Of a stretch of DNA of 64,000 nucleotides, positions 17,453 through 25,929 are shown one piece after another. A model generated the notes under the pieces. It saw nothing but the letters and a program-made list of their open reading frames with translations. It made no database searches and was not told where the DNA came from. The DNA comes from Streptomyces sp. ALI-76-A (GTDB lineage Bacteria; Actinomycetota; Actinomycetes; Streptomycetales; Streptomycetaceae), in assembly GCF_030287445.1 (NCBI RefSeq), contig NZ_JASVWB010000002.1, forward strand, positions 2,790,001 through 2,854,000. The letters run 5' to 3'. The first letter of the stretch is position 1. The number at the start of each line of letters is the position of its first letter. The position numbers and the translations under genes were made by a program.

Positions 17453-18427
17453 CTATCCGAGGTGCGCCTGGACCTCGGCGGCGGCCTCATGGCCGTAGGC
17501 CTTGGTGAAACGGTCCATGAAGTGGGCGCGGTGCAACTGGTACTCCTGGGTGCCGACCGTCTCGATGACGAGCGTGGCGAGCATGCAGCCGACCTGGGCG
17601 GCGCGCTCCAGGGAGACGCCCCAGGCGAGGCCGGACAGGAAGCCGGCGCGGAAGGCGTCGCCGACGCCGGTGGGGTCGGCCTTGCGCTCCTCCTCGGGGC
17701 AGCCGACCTCGATCGCCTCTTCGCCCACCCGCTCGATGCGCACACCCTGGGCGCCGAGCGTCGTGACCCGGTGGCCGACCCTGGCGAGGATCTCGGCGTC
17801 GGTCCAGCCCGTCTTCGACTCGATGAGCCCCTTCTCGTACTCGTTCGAGAAGAGGTACGTGGCCCCGTCCAGCAGGATCCGGATCTCGTCGCCGTTCATC
17901 CGGGCGATCTGCTGGGAGAAGTCGGCGGCGAACGGGATGGAGCGGGAGCGGCACTCCTCGGTGTGGCGGAGCATCGCCTCGGGGTCGTCGGCGCCGATCA
18001 GCACCAGGTCGAGGCCGCCCACGCGGTCGGCGACGGTCTTCAGCTCGATCTGGCGGGCCTCACTCATCGCGCCCGTGTAGAAGGAGCCGATCTGGTTGTG
18101 GTCGGCGTCGGTGGTGCAGACGAAGCGGGCGGTGTGCAGCGTCTCGGAGATGCGCACGGAGACCGTGTCGACGCCGTGCCGCTCCAGCCAGGCGCGGTAC
18201 TCGTCGAAGTCGAACCCCGCGGCGCCGGCCAGGATCGGCCTGGTGCCGAGCTGGCCCATACCGAAGGCGATGTTCGCGCCGACGCCGCCCCGGCGGACGT
18301 CGAGGTTGTCGACCAGGAAGGAGAGCGAGACCGTGTGCAGTTGGTCCGCGACGAGCTGGTCGGCGAAGCGGCCGGGGAAGGTCATGAGGTGGTCGGTGGC
18401 GATGGAGCCGGTGACTGCGATGCGCAC
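17453..18427 (-). CDS. adoK: Adenosine kinase (PfkB family)
   Basis: 324 residues, GTG start with AGGAG upstream. It is a ribokinase-fold sugar kinase with the PfkB signatures RRGGVGANIAFGMGQLG (about 45-61) and DPTGVGDAFRAGF (251-263, catalytic Asp257). The N-terminus VTGSIATDHLMTFPGRF and internal ISETLHTARFVCTT, GAMSEAR and HTEECR closely follow M. tuberculosis adenosine kinase (Rv2202c) as I remember it. The reaction is therefore most likely phosphorylation of adenosine to AMP (purine salvage). In M. tuberculosis the gene also lies near ctaC. Confidence 0.88.
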   Translation of the reverse strand: MRIAVTGSIATDHLMTFPGRFADQLVADQLHTVSLSFLVDNLDVRRGGVGANIAFGMGQLGTRPILAGAAGFDFDEYRAWLERHGVDTVSVRISETLHTARFVCTTDADHNQIGSFYTGAMSEARQIELKTVADRVGGLDLVLIGADDPEAMLRHTEECRSRSIPFAADFSQQIARMNGDEIRILLDGATYLFSNEYEKGLIESKTGWTDAEILARVGHRVTTLGAQGVRIERVGEEAIEVGCPEEERKADPTGVGDAFRAGFLSGLAWGVSLERAAQVGCMLATLVIETVGTQEYQLHRAHFMDRFTKAYGHEAAAEVQAHLG

Positions 18428-18504
18428 GGCGTTGACTCTCCTGGAGGGAGGCGGATTGACGGCTAACGCTACCGGGTCCCCAGGGCCCGCTGAAGCCGCT
18501 GAAA

Positions 18505-18551
18505 CTACCCGATAGTAGATCTTTCTTCGCAGGCCCGACCGTGCTTACGGT
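18505..18551. promoter_or_regulatory. Divergent promoter region of adoK and the gene at 18558
   Basis: A short inverted repeat CTAC-CCGATA-GTAG (18505-18518) contains TACTAT on the minus strand, a possible -10 for adoK. TACGGT (18546-18551) is a -10 for the rightward gene and lies six bases before its ATG, implying a leaderless transcript. Confidence 0.4.
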
Positions 18552-18557
18552 GCGGTT

Positions 18558-18767
18558 ATGACGAACCTCGAACGCCACCTTCCCACTCCGGCCGACCTGG
18601 AGGTCGACCTGGCGTCCCTGCGCGGCGACTGCGCCCGGATGGCACCGCACTGGTCGGTTCCCGACCGGATCGCCGCCCGTCCGGTGTCCCCGTCGCGCAT
18701 CCACGGCGTGAGCGTGCCGCCCGCGTCGGCGCGGCTGCTGGACGCGATGTCGGAGTACGGCGACTGA
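18558..18767 (+). CDS. Small conserved hypothetical protein
   Basis: 69 residues, MTNLERHLPTPADLEVDLASL at the start, with no membrane segment or known motif. Codon use shows strong third-position G/C bias, so it is a real gene. It is probably leaderless (TACGGT six bases before ATG). Function unknown. Confidence 0.7.
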   Translation: MTNLERHLPTPADLEVDLASLRGDCARMAPHWSVPDRIAARPVSPSRIHGVSVPPASARLLDAMSEYGD

Positions 18768-18915
18768 GGAGGCGCTCTTCGGGGAACCGCGCGCTCCCCC
18801 GCTGCGTCCCATCGCTGTCCCCCGTAAAGGGGATGCGGGATACGACCCGTAGCCGACCTTTTGACGCGGTCGGGTCCGGGTCATGGGACAGAAGCGCAGC
18901 CGAAGGAGCGATGCG

Positions 18916-20910
18916 GTGAACACCGAGCGACCCGACAACGACGACGCCGACGGCTCCGTGGAGGAGCGGGGCGCCGGTGGCTCCGTCGAGGAGCAGGGCG
19001 CCGCGGAGACGGCAGACGCCCCGGAGGAGCGGGACGCCTCCTCTACCGGGGCGTCCGGGGCCGGGGAGGCGTCCGGCGTCGAGGAGGAGCCCGGGACGCG
19101 GGAGGTCGCCGACGGCGAGGACGTGTCCGGCGCCGAGGAGAGCGGCGGGCCCGTGGACGAGCCCGTAGCGGTGTCCAAGGGCGGAGAGGCCCCCGACACC
19201 GACGAGACGCCCGACGGTGTGGACGGGGATGCCGGTACGCCCGGCCCCGCCGAAGCCGCTGCGAGCGCCGACGCCACGCCCGACGAACAGCCCGTCACCG
19301 CGTCCGACGCCACGCCCGACGAACAGCCCCTCACCGCGTCCGACGCCACGCCCGACGAACAGCCCCTCACCGCGCATGGTGCCGTGATCCGCCGGGAGCG
19401 GGACGGCGAGGAGGCCGAGCACGCCGAGGAGACCGACGGCATGCGCGTGGCCCGGCGGCGCTCTCCCGCCGTCGTCGTCTCCGTGGCCGCCGCCGTGCTG
19501 CTCGTCGGGGGCGGTGGGGCGTACTTCGCGACGACCGCGGCCGACGGTTCGGCGGGCTCGGGCGGGCGTTCGACGACCGGGGCGTCCGGTGACGGGACTC
19601 CCCCGCCGCTCGCCCTGGAGGGCTACGCCGACAGCGGCGGCGAGAACGGCGTCGCGCCCGGCGAGCCCGACCCCCACGGCGTCACCTACCGTGCCGCCGG
19701 CCCGCTCCCGGAGGGCCCCGACTCGGCGCCCGTGTACCGGACGCGGGGCGAGGTGACGAAGGACGAGGTGGCCGGGCTCGCCGACGCGCTCGGCGTCGAC
19801 GGGACGCCCGTGGCCGAGGGGTCGTCCTGGACGGTCGGGGCGAAGGACGGCGCGGGACCGAGTCTGCGGGTGAACGCGCGGGCGCCGGGCACCTGGACCT
19901 TCCACCGCTACGCCCCCGGCGCCGAGCCCTGCCGGAGCGAGACCGTGTGCGCGCGGACCCCCGCCGACCCGGGCGGCGCCCCGGTGAGCGAGGCGGCCGC
20001 GAAGAAGGCGGCGGCACCGGTCCTGAAGGCGGTGGGTCAGGACGACACGAAGCTGGACGCGAGCCAGGCCGTGGGCGCCCACCGGATCGTGAACGCCGAA
20101 CCGGTCGTCGGCGAGCTGCCGACGTACGGCTGGACGACGGGGGTCACCGTCGGCTCGCAGGGCGACGTGGTGGCCGGCAACGGGCAGCTGAAGGCACCGG
20201 TGAAGGGGGACACGTATCCCGTCCTGGGCGCCGAGGAGACGCTGGCCCGTATGAACGCGTCGCCCGGGGCCCGGCTCCGCGCGGGCGTCGGCGCCTGCGC
20301 CACGTCCGTACCGCTCGACGACCAGGGCGAGGCGCCCTGCGAGTACTCCGCCGGTGCCACCACGGAGAAGGAGGCGCTCACCGTCGAGAAGGCGGTGTTC
20401 GGGCTGGCTCCGCATCTGGTGGACGGACGGCAGACGCTGGTGCCGTCCTGGCTGTTCGACGTGCGGGCGGCCGGGGCCCGGAACGACTTCACGGTGACGT
20501 ATCCGGCGGTCGACCCGGCGTTCGTGACCTCGCCCACGCCGTCCGCCGGGCCGGCCTCGCCGACCACGGGACCGACCGCGCCCGGTGACCAGCCGACGGC
20601 GGCACCGGCCACGCGGAACGTCAAGGTGGACGGCTACACGGCGGAGGGGCGGGAGCTGACCGTGAGCTACACCGGCGGGGTGTGCGGCGACTACCGGGCG
20701 ACCGTGACGGAGAGCGGGGACAAGGTGACCGTGACGGTGACCGAGACCCCGTGGAAGGGCAAGGTCTGCATCGCGATCGCCAAGGTGCAGTACCAGACCG
20801 TGCCGCTGGACGAGCCGCTCGGCGCCCGGACCGTGGTGGGCTCGGACGGCGAGGAGATCCCGGTGGAGAAGCCGGGCGCCCGGCTGCCGGAGACGTCCGG
20901 GGCGCGGTGA
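18916..20910 (+). CDS. Large acidic single-span membrane protein
   Basis: 664 residues from GTG 18916, chosen because GAAGGAG precedes it by seven bases; an ATG at 18883 is in frame but lacks one. The first 180 residues are disordered, rich in Glu/Asp/Ala/Gly, and contain three copies of a 12-residue repeat (SDATPDEQPLTA). One membrane helix follows (about 187-207, VVVSVAAAVLLVGGGGAYFA), so the acidic part is cytoplasmic and the rest extracellular. The outer part has paired cysteines, a Thr/Pro/Ser linker (about 535-555) and a compact C-terminal domain. No catalytic motif is recognised. Confidence 0.85.
   Translation: MNTERPDNDDADGSVEERGAGGSVEEQGAAETADAPEERDASSTGASGAGEASGVEEEPGTREVADGEDVSGAEESGGPVDEPVAVSKGGEAPDTDETPDGVDGDAGTPGPAEAAASADATPDEQPVTASDATPDEQPLTASDATPDEQPLTAHGAVIRRERDGEEAEHAEETDGMRVARRRSPAVVVSVAAAVLLVGGGGAYFATTAADGSAGSGGRSTTGASGDGTPPPLALEGYADSGGENGVAPGEPDPHGVTYRAAGPLPEGPDSAPVYRTRGEVTKDEVAGLADALGVDGTPVAEGSSWTVGAKDGAGPSLRVNARAPGTWTFHRYAPGAEPCRSETVCARTPADPGGAPVSEAAAKKAAAPVLKAVGQDDTKLDASQAVGAHRIVNAEPVVGELPTYGWTTGVTVGSQGDVVAGNGQLKAPVKGDTYPVLGAEETLARMNASPGARLRAGVGACATSVPLDDQGEAPCEYSAGATTEKEALTVEKAVFGLAPHLVDGRQTLVPSWLFDVRAAGARNDFTVTYPAVDPAFVTSPTPSAGPASPTTGPTAPGDQPTAAPATRNVKVDGYTAEGRELTVSYTGGVCGDYRATVTESGDKVTVTVTETPWKGKVCIAIAKVQYQTVPLDEPLGARTVVGSDGEEIPVEKPGARLPETSGAR
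19270..19377 (+). repeat. 36-bp tandem repeat inside the acidic membrane protein gene
   Basis: Three consecutive 36-base units beginning GACGCCACGCCCGACGAACA, the first differing by one base and the last incomplete. The unit encodes 12 residues and keeps frame, so copy number can vary without breaking the protein. Confidence 0.9.
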
Positions 20911-20958
20911 CCCCGCGAGCCGTCCGGGGCGGGACCTGACGGCCCGGTCCCGGGCACG

Positions 20959-21002
20959 CGAGAAGGCGGCGACCCTGTCGGAGGGGGTCGCCGCCTTCTC
21001 GC
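20959..21002. terminator. Bidirectional terminator
   Basis: GCGAGAAGGCGGCGACC and its exact complement (17 base pairs) with a 10-base loop, between the convergent membrane-protein and Fe-S carrier genes. Confidence 0.85.
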
Positions 21003-21038
21003 TGTGCGGTCACCGGCCGGCCGGTGACCGCGCTGGGC

Positions 21039-21395
21039 TCAGCTGAAGGAGTCGCCGCAGGCGCAGGAGCCGGTCGCGTTCGGGTTGTCGATCGTGAAGC
21101 CCTGCTTCTCGATGGTGTCGACGAAGTCGATGGACGCGCCACCCAGGTACGGGGCGCTCATCCGGTCGGTGACGACCTTGACGCCGTCGAAGTCCTTGAC
21201 CACGTCGCCGTCCAGGGAACGCTCGTCGAAGAAGAGCTGGTAGCGCAGGCCGGAGCAGCCGCCGGGCTGAACGGCGACGCGCAGCGCCAGATCGTCACGG
21301 CCTTCCTGGTCGAGCAGGGCCTTGACCTTCGCCGCGGCGGCGTCGGACAGGATGATGCCGTCGGTGACGGTGCTGGTCTCGTCCGATACGGACAT
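21039..21395 (-). CDS. A-type iron-sulfur carrier (ErpA/IscA/SufA family)
   Basis: 118 residues, ATG preceded by GGGAGAG. The three cluster-binding cysteines are at the expected places: GGCSG (C47) and SCACG (C111, C113). These proteins deliver Fe-S clusters to apo-enzymes. It is divergent from nadA, whose product needs a 4Fe-4S cluster. M. tuberculosis has the same type of gene at Rv2204c in an equivalent position. Confidence 0.95.
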   Translation of the reverse strand: MSVSDETSTVTDGIILSDAAAAKVKALLDQEGRDDLALRVAVQPGGCSGLRYQLFFDERSLDGDVVKDFDGVKVVTDRMSAPYLGGASIDFVDTIEKQGFTIDNPNATGSCACGDSFS

Positions 21396-21587
21396 CTACA
21401 TCTCTCCCGGGTTGTACGGAGACTGCTTGCCGACGGTTGCAACCGACGGGGCCGCGGATTCATTCCGGGGCCGGGGACTCGTGTTCCCTCTTCTCGAGGT
21501 TCTTCGCCTCTTCTCCCTTTCATGCTCGCACACGCACGCAGAAGCGAACAGCGCCCTCCTGGGCGGTTCCGGGATTCATGTCACATC

Positions 21588-21640
21588 GACGCTATGACCA
21601 TCGTCAAAGTGACGTGAAGCGGGTTATGATAGATAGCGTC
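21588..21640 (+). promoter_or_regulatory. nadA promoter flanked by an inverted repeat
   Basis: TATGAT (21625-21630) is a near-consensus -10 for nadA. GACGCTAT (21588-21595) and ATAGCGTC (21633-21640) are exact inverted repeats on either side of the promoter. They could be operator halves for an NAD-responsive regulator; no regulator gene is adjacent. Confidence 0.4.
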
Positions 21641-21671
21641 AGTTCGACGAAAAGTAGAAAGGGTGCGTGTC

Positions 21672-22856
21672 GTGACCACCGCCCAGCCCCCGGAGCTCGA
21701 CGTACAGCCGTCTCCTCTCGCCCTGCTGCTCCTCGGCCGTGAGGCCGACCCGAGGAGTGAGCGGGGTGTCGAATGTCCCGGCGACCTGCCCTCGCCGTCC
21801 GACCCGGACCTCGTCGAGCGCGCCCGCGCCGCCAAGGAGAAGCTCGGCGACAAGGTGTTCGTGCTCGGCCACCACTACCAGCGCGACGAGGTCATCCAAT
21901 TCGCCGACGTCACGGGTGACTCGTTCAAGCTGGCCCGGGACGCCGCCGCGCGCCCGGAGGCCGAGTACATCGTGTTCTGCGGTGTGCACTTCATGGCGGA
22001 GTCCGCGGACATCCTGACCTCCGACGACCAGAAGGTGGTCCTGCCCGACCTCGCGGCCGGCTGTTCGATGGCCGACATGGCGACGGCCGAGCAGGTCGCC
22101 GAGTGCTGGGACGTGCTGACCGAGGCTGGCGTGGCCGAGCAGGTCGTGCCCGTCTCGTACATGAACTCGTCCGCGGACATCAAGGCGTTCACGGGCAGGC
22201 ACGGCGGCACCATCTGCACGTCGTCCAACGCGCAGCGGGCCCTGGAGTGGGCCTTCGAGCAGGGCGAGAAGGTCCTGTTCCTGCCGGACCAGCACCTGGG
22301 CCGCAACACCGCGGTCCGCGACCTGGGCCTGTCGCTGGACGACTGCGTCCTGTACAACCCGCACAAGCCGAACGGCGGCCTGACCGCCGAGCAGCTGCGC
22401 GCCGCGAAGATGATCCTGTGGCGGGGGCACTGCTCGGTGCACGGCCGCTTCAGCCTGGAGTCGGTGCGGGACGTGCGCGAGCGCATCCCGGGCGTGAACG
22501 TCCTGGTCCACCCGGAGTGCAGGCACGAGGTCGTGGCGGCGGCGGACTACGTCGGCTCGACCGAGTACATCATCAAGGCGCTGGAGGCGGCCCCGGCCGG
22601 TTCCAAGTGGGCCATCGGCACGGAGCTGAACCTGGTCCGCCGGCTGGCGAACCGCTTCGCGCCCGAGGGCAAGGAGATCGTCTTCCTCGACAAGACGGTC
22701 TGCTTCTGCTCGACGATGAACCGCATCGACCTGCCGCACCTGGTGTGGACCCTGGAGTCCCTCGCCGAGGGCAACCTGGTCAACCGCATCGAGGTCGACC
22801 GGGAGACCGAGGCGTTCGCCAAGCTGGCGCTGGAGCGGATGCTGGCGCTGCCGTAG
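21672..22856 (+). CDS. nadA: Quinolinate synthase A
   Basis: 394 residues from GTG 21672, placed eight bases after GAAAGGG; a GTG at 21663 overlaps that site and is rejected. It condenses iminoaspartate with dihydroxyacetone phosphate to quinolinate for NAD synthesis. Family motifs include VFVLGHHYQRDEV, GDSFKLARDAA, FCGVHFMAESA, HPEC and CFCSTM; the cysteines in the latter motifs are candidates for the 4Fe-4S cluster. nadB and nadC are not in the window. It is convergent with the kinase gene. Confidence 0.97.
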   Translation: MTTAQPPELDVQPSPLALLLLGREADPRSERGVECPGDLPSPSDPDLVERARAAKEKLGDKVFVLGHHYQRDEVIQFADVTGDSFKLARDAAARPEAEYIVFCGVHFMAESADILTSDDQKVVLPDLAAGCSMADMATAEQVAECWDVLTEAGVAEQVVPVSYMNSSADIKAFTGRHGGTICTSSNAQRALEWAFEQGEKVLFLPDQHLGRNTAVRDLGLSLDDCVLYNPHKPNGGLTAEQLRAAKMILWRGHCSVHGRFSLESVRDVRERIPGVNVLVHPECRHEVVAAADYVGSTEYIIKALEAAPAGSKWAIGTELNLVRRLANRFAPEGKEIVFLDKTVCFCSTMNRIDLPHLVWTLESLAEGNLVNRIEVDRETEAFAKLALERMLALP

Positions 22857-22885
22857 CCGGGTCCGCCATGACCCGGCTCCGCCAT

Positions 22886-22909
22886 GACCCGGCCCGCCGT
22901 GGCCGGGTC
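22886..22909. terminator. Terminator between nadA and the kinase gene
   Basis: GACCCGGCC and GGCCGGGTC form a perfect 9-bp stem with a 6-base loop. The preceding bases repeat CCGCCATGACCCGGC twice. Confidence 0.6.
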
Positions 22910-22920
22910 CCCGGCCCCGC

Positions 22921-25107
22921 TCACCCCGAGGCGGGTCTCCGCTCGGGGTCGGCGGGGTCGAGGCTGAAGACGGTGCCGTCGGGGGTGACCACCACCAGCG
23001 CGCCGTCCTGGAGCAGCAGCGAGTGCTCGACCCAGCCGCCGGACGCCCGCTCGACACGGGGCAGCGTCTCCCACAGCAGCGTCCCCGCCCGGTCGAGGGC
23101 CGCCACCCGCCCACTGCCGCTGGCCACGTACAGGGCACGGGTCCGCCGGTCGTACCGGACCTCACCGGGCTGTTCCAGGCTGGTCCGGGTCCGCCACAGC
23201 GGCTTTCCCGTGCGGGGCGACACGGCGGTCACCTCGCCACTGGACGAGGCGAACCAGAGCGTGCCGTCCGCCAGCGTCACCTCGCCCACGTACTCCTTGG
23301 TCAGCTTCGTGGTGTCGCGGGCGCCGGTGCGCGGGTCCACCAGCTCGATCCGGACGTACGGGACGTCCGGCGCGTTCTCGTCGTTCCCGCCCCACACCAG
23401 GAACAGCAGCCGGCCGTCGAAGGTGCCGGCGAGGCCGCTGTTGTACGGGGCCGCCAGCCGCCTCGTCGAGCCGTCCGCCGCGTCGAACGCGAGCACCACG
23501 GAGTCCTTGGGCTCGTTCTCCTCGGGGATGCACTGCGCGTACAGCGTGCCGCCCGCCTCGACGAACCCGCAGTAGTGGCCCGCGGGCAGGGGGGCCGTCC
23601 AGCGCCCGGCGCCGGTCCGGGCGGAACGGGCGGTCACCGACCGGCCGTCGGCGTTCGGGATCACGACCAGGTCGCCCGAGAAGAACGTGTCGCCGGTCGT
23701 CTCGGGAACCGGGCGGGTCCACAGCCGCGCGCCGCTCCTGGTGTCGAGGGCCACCACGCTGACCGCGTCGGTGTCGCTGGAGAGGACCTGCTGGACGACC
23801 ATCGTCCCGTCGCGCACCCCCAGGAGAACGGTGGAGTACGACTCCCTGGTGGCGCCGGACGGTGCGATCGCGGCGCGCCAGACGGTCTCGCCGGTCAGGC
23901 CGTTCAGGCGCACCGGAAGAACCCCCTCGCCGCCGCAGTAGACGGCACCCTCGTACGCCTGGCAGTCCGGCCCGATGTCGGTCGCGCCGCCCCCTTTCAG
24001 TGAGGTCCTCGCCCCGTGCGCGGCGGTCTCGTGCATCGTCGTCCGCCAGGGCCGCCAGCCGTCCGGCGGAGCGCCGGCCCCGCCCTGCGCCCGCTCCGGG
24101 CCGACCAGCAGATAGGCCGTCAGCCCGAGGACCAGCGCGCCGACCGTGCCGGTGGCGGCCCACAGCGGGCGGAGGCGACCGCGTCGCCGGCCGGGCCGGC
24201 CGTCGCTCACCGGGCCGGCGCCCGCCCCGGGGTGTTCCCGCCCGGTGACCGGGGTGCCCGAGCGCAGCGTGACGGTCTGCGCGTCGCCCGCGTCCGTCTC
24301 CGGCAGGGCTCTGGCGAACTCCCGGGCCAGTTCCTCCAGTCCGGGCCGGACAGCGGCCTCCTTGGCCAGACAGCGCTCCAGGACGCCGCGCAACGGCTGC
24401 CCGATCCCCTCCAGCACGGGCTGGTCGTGGACCACCCGGTAGGCCGTCAGATAGGGGCTGTCGGCGTCGAAGGGCCCGCGCCCGGTCGTGGCGTAGACCA
24501 GCAGCGCGCCGAGGGAGAAGACGTCCGAGGCCGGACCGACCGTGCGGGCGTCGGTGAGCTGCTCCGGGGACATGAACGGCGGGGTGCCGATCATCTGGCC
24601 GGTCTCGGTGAGAGTGAGGTGGTTCTCCGCCGCGCGGGAGATGCCGAAGTCGATGACGCGGGGACCGTCCTCGGCCATCAGGACGTTGGCCGGTTTCAGG
24701 TCCCGGTGCACCACGCCGGCCCGGTGGATGTCCCGCAGCGCCTCCACCAGCCCCAGCGCCAGTCGCCGCAGTTCGCCGCCGCGGAGCGCGCCCCGGTCGC
24801 GGATCCGCTCGGCGAGCGAACGGCCGGGCACGTACTGGGTCGCCATCCACGGCCGCGGCGCCTCCGGGTCGGCGTCCACCACCGGTGCGGTGAAGACACC
24901 GCTCACCTTGCGGACGGCCTCGATCTCCTGCCGGAACCGGGCCCGGAAGACGGCGTCCTCGGCGTACTGGGCGTGCACCACCTTGACGGCGACCTCACGG
25001 CCCGAGCGCGATCTGGCGCGGTACACGGCTCCCATGCCCCCGGCGCCGAGCCGGTCCACCAGCCTGTACCCGCCGACCGATCTCGGGTCGTCCCTGTGCA
25101 GTGGCAC
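22921..25107 (-). CDS. Membrane Ser/Thr protein kinase with extracellular PQQ-type beta-propeller
   Basis: 728 residues from GTG 25107, preceded by GGGGGAAGGGG. Kinase domain (about 12-275): glycine loop GAGGMGAVY (21-29), VAVKVV (K42), HRDLKPANV (catalytic D136), DFGIS (153-157) and SPEQL. A short linker leads to one membrane helix (LWAATGTVGALVLGLTAYLLV). The outer 370 residues carry PQQ/WD-like blades such as VVALDTRSGARLWTRP, VTAVSPRTGKPLWRTR and VAALDRAGTLLWE. It is a Hanks-type receptor kinase; the ligand and substrates are unknown. It lies beside, but is transcribed apart from, the NarL-type two-component pair. Confidence 0.92.
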   Translation of the reverse strand: MPLHRDDPRSVGGYRLVDRLGAGGMGAVYRARSRSGREVAVKVVHAQYAEDAVFRARFRQEIEAVRKVSGVFTAPVVDADPEAPRPWMATQYVPGRSLAERIRDRGALRGGELRRLALGLVEALRDIHRAGVVHRDLKPANVLMAEDGPRVIDFGISRAAENHLTLTETGQMIGTPPFMSPEQLTDARTVGPASDVFSLGALLVYATTGRGPFDADSPYLTAYRVVHDQPVLEGIGQPLRGVLERCLAKEAAVRPGLEELAREFARALPETDAGDAQTVTLRSGTPVTGREHPGAGAGPVSDGRPGRRRGRLRPLWAATGTVGALVLGLTAYLLVGPERAQGGAGAPPDGWRPWRTTMHETAAHGARTSLKGGGATDIGPDCQAYEGAVYCGGEGVLPVRLNGLTGETVWRAAIAPSGATRESYSTVLLGVRDGTMVVQQVLSSDTDAVSVVALDTRSGARLWTRPVPETTGDTFFSGDLVVIPNADGRSVTARSARTGAGRWTAPLPAGHYCGFVEAGGTLYAQCIPEENEPKDSVVLAFDAADGSTRRLAAPYNSGLAGTFDGRLLFLVWGGNDENAPDVPYVRIELVDPRTGARDTTKLTKEYVGEVTLADGTLWFASSSGEVTAVSPRTGKPLWRTRTSLEQPGEVRYDRRTRALYVASGSGRVAALDRAGTLLWETLPRVERASGGWVEHSLLLQDGALVVVTPDGTVFSLDPADPERRPASG

Positions 25108-25251
25108 CGTCCGAAACCCCTTCCCCCGTAAAGCCGTTCGAGGCCAGGGCACAGGATACGCAGCGGGACGGCGGCGGAGCCGGGCGCCGGGGTCCGGTCC
25201 GTGCCACGGGGCGCGGCCACGGCGCCCTCCCGGCATGCGGCCGGGCCCGGG

Positions 25252-25929
25252 TCACTCCGCCCGCGGGCGGACCAGCCCCGACTCGTACGCGATCACCACC
25301 AGTTGGGCCCGGTCCCGTGCGCCCAGCTTGGCCATGGCCCGGTTGACGTGCGTCTTCACGGTGAGCGGACTGACCTCCAGCCGCTCGGCTATCTCGTCGT
25401 TGGAGTGTCCTCCGGCGACCTGCACCAGCACCTCGCGCTCCCGCACGGTGAGCGCCGCCAGGCGCTGCGCGCGGGCGGGGTCGTCGTCCGCCGTGTCACC
25501 CTGCGCGAGGAACCGGGCGATCAGGCCCTTGGTGGCGGCCGGGGACAGCAGCGCCTCGCCACCGGCCGCGACCCTGATGGCGGCGAGGAGTTCCTCGGGT
25601 TCGCTGCCCTTGCCGAGGAAGCCGGAGGCGCCCGCGCGCAACGACCGCACCACGTAGTCGTCGACCTCGAAGGTGGTCAGGATGACCACGCGCACATGGG
25701 CGAGGGAGGAGTCCGCGCTGATCATCCGGGTCGCGGCGAGACCGTCGGTCCCGGGCATCCGGATGTCCATCAGTACGACGTCGGCCCGCCGCTCCCGGGT
25801 CAGCCGCACCGCCTCCGCACCGTCCGACGCCTCGCCCACCACCTCCATGTCGGGCTCGGAGTCGACGAGCACGCGGAAGGCGCTGCGCAGCAGGGCCTGG
25901 TCGTCGGCGAGCAGGACACGGATGGTCAT
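25252..25929 (-). CDS. NarL/LuxR-family response regulator
   Basis: 225 residues. Receiver domain (1-125) with the acidic pair ADD (8-10), phospho-acceptor D55 (LMDIRMPG) and the switch residues LTT and GKG. In this last motif the usual conserved lysine of the receiver is still present. A LuxR-type helix-turn-helix (about 155-215, LTVREREVLVQVAGGHSNDEIAERL) binds DNA. Its ATG overlaps the stop of the histidine kinase gene (ATGA), so the two form a coupled pair. Confidence 0.95.
   Translation of the reverse strand: MTIRVLLADDQALLRSAFRVLVDSEPDMEVVGEASDGAEAVRLTRERRADVVLMDIRMPGTDGLAATRMISADSSLAHVRVVILTTFEVDDYVVRSLRAGASGFLGKGSEPEELLAAIRVAAGGEALLSPAATKGLIARFLAQGDTADDDPARAQRLAALTVREREVLVQVAGGHSNDEIAERLEVSPLTVKTHVNRAMAKLGARDRAQLVVIAYESGLVRPRAE

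Noticed and set aside
18883-18915. ATG 18883 as start of the large acidic membrane protein
   Set aside because: It has no ribosome-binding site, while GTG 18916 has GAAGGAG at good spacing.
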